From Pseudochrobactrum saccharolyticum (lineage in GTDB: Bacteria; Pseudomonadota; Alphaproteobacteria; Rhizobiales; Rhizobiaceae), in contig NZ_VZPG01000001.1 in NCBI RefSeq assembly GCF_008801715.1, positions 992,001 to 1,056,000 of the forward strand: a stretch of DNA of 64,000 nucleotides, read 5' to 3'. Shown in pieces: positions 63,904 to 64,000 of this stretch; the stretch's first letter is position 1; every line of letters starts with the position of its first letter. The position numbers and the translations under genes are program-made. The notes under the pieces were generated by a model, which was not told the origin of the DNA, made no database searches, and saw only the letters and a program-made list of their open reading frames with translations.

Positions 63904-64000
63904 ATGGCTTCCAGAGATTCAAAAGACCGACGCATAGAACCGTCCTTCGGAAAGCCAGAGACGCCTGCCAATAGAGATGAAATGCGCATTGATGAGAGTG
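63904..64000 (+). CDS. N-terminal fragment of an unidentified protein
   Basis: An ATG at 63904 opens a frame of 32 codons that continues past the right edge (MASRDSKDRRIEPSFGKPET and onward). The basic, charged start with RRIEPSFG resembles the cytoplasmic N-termini of some rhizobial class A penicillin-binding proteins, but this is too short to assign. AGG lies about 13 nt upstream. Confidence 0.45.
   Translation, partial: MASRDSKDRRIEPSFGKPETPANRDEMRIDES

Overview
The window is a dense stretch of alphaproteobacterial chromosome, most likely from the order Rhizobiales (Hyphomicrobiales) and close to Brucella, Ochrobactrum or Pseudochrobactrum. The evidence is the protein make-up (ActS/ActR two-component pair, olsB, DUF1150 beside a small heat-shock gene, MmcB, the mutS / maeB / glnD / murJ / trpS neighbourhood, an lptC-lptA-lptB-hpf-ptsN block), the moderate GC content, and several intergenic palindromes resembling the Rhizobium-specific intergenic mosaic elements (RIME). 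The exact genus is inference. I see no rRNA, tRNA, prophage, insertion sequence or CRISPR array.

Layout, left to right. 1-4.3 kb: the end of a CysZ-like membrane protein, an Asp/Glu-racemase-family gene, endonuclease III, a DUF2244 protein, ribokinase and a nucleoside hydrolase. 4.4-7 kb: a heat-shock pair (Hsp20 with a ROSE-like RNA thermometer, then DUF1150), ptsN and hpf. 7.3-9.8 kb: the lptC-lptA-lptB operon, with no rpoN between lptB and hpf where rhizobia usually carry it. 10.1-12.2 kb: sppA, ihfB and a LapA-domain gene. 12.5-17.9 kb: an ornithine-cyclodeaminase-family gene, two RNA methyltransferase genes overlapping by 4 nt, lspA, olsB and a VOC protein. 17.9-31.7 kb: mutS, malic enzyme, glnD, murJ, trpS, a solitary methyltransferase, a universal stress protein and an Fe-S scaffold. 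31.8-37.9 kb: an L,D-transpeptidase lipoprotein, mmcB, the redox-sensing actR/actS pair and the helicase hrpB. 38-41.4 kb: a formaldehyde-detoxification operon (frmR, frmA, elaA-like, DUF1345, fghA) under a clear FrmR-type promoter/operator. 41.6-45.5 kb: a cytochrome P450, then a small His/Met/Cys-rich secreted protein and a CueO-type multicopper oxidase. 45.8-53.3 kb: gyrB and the vitamin B12 uptake operon btuB-btuF-btuC-btuD, headed by a cobalamin riboswitch. 53.5-63.6 kb: an Ldh-family imine reductase, a DEAD-box helicase, polA, a candidate small RNA, an M20 peptidase, an RNase D-like exonuclease and a membrane acyltransferase. The window ends in the first codons of a further gene.

The signals most worth following are non-coding. 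(1) A candidate small RNA at about 59,992-60,147 beside polA has four consecutive hairpins, two with C-rich loops, and a strong terminator. (2) A ROSE-type thermometer masks the Hsp20 Shine-Dalgarno sequence. (3) Palindromic repeats supply the C-terminal codons of two genes (btuF and the CysZ-like gene), and near-identical copies recur in inverted orientation tens of kilobases apart, often where the usual rhizobial gene order is broken. (4) The formaldehyde operon has gained two unrelated-looking genes.
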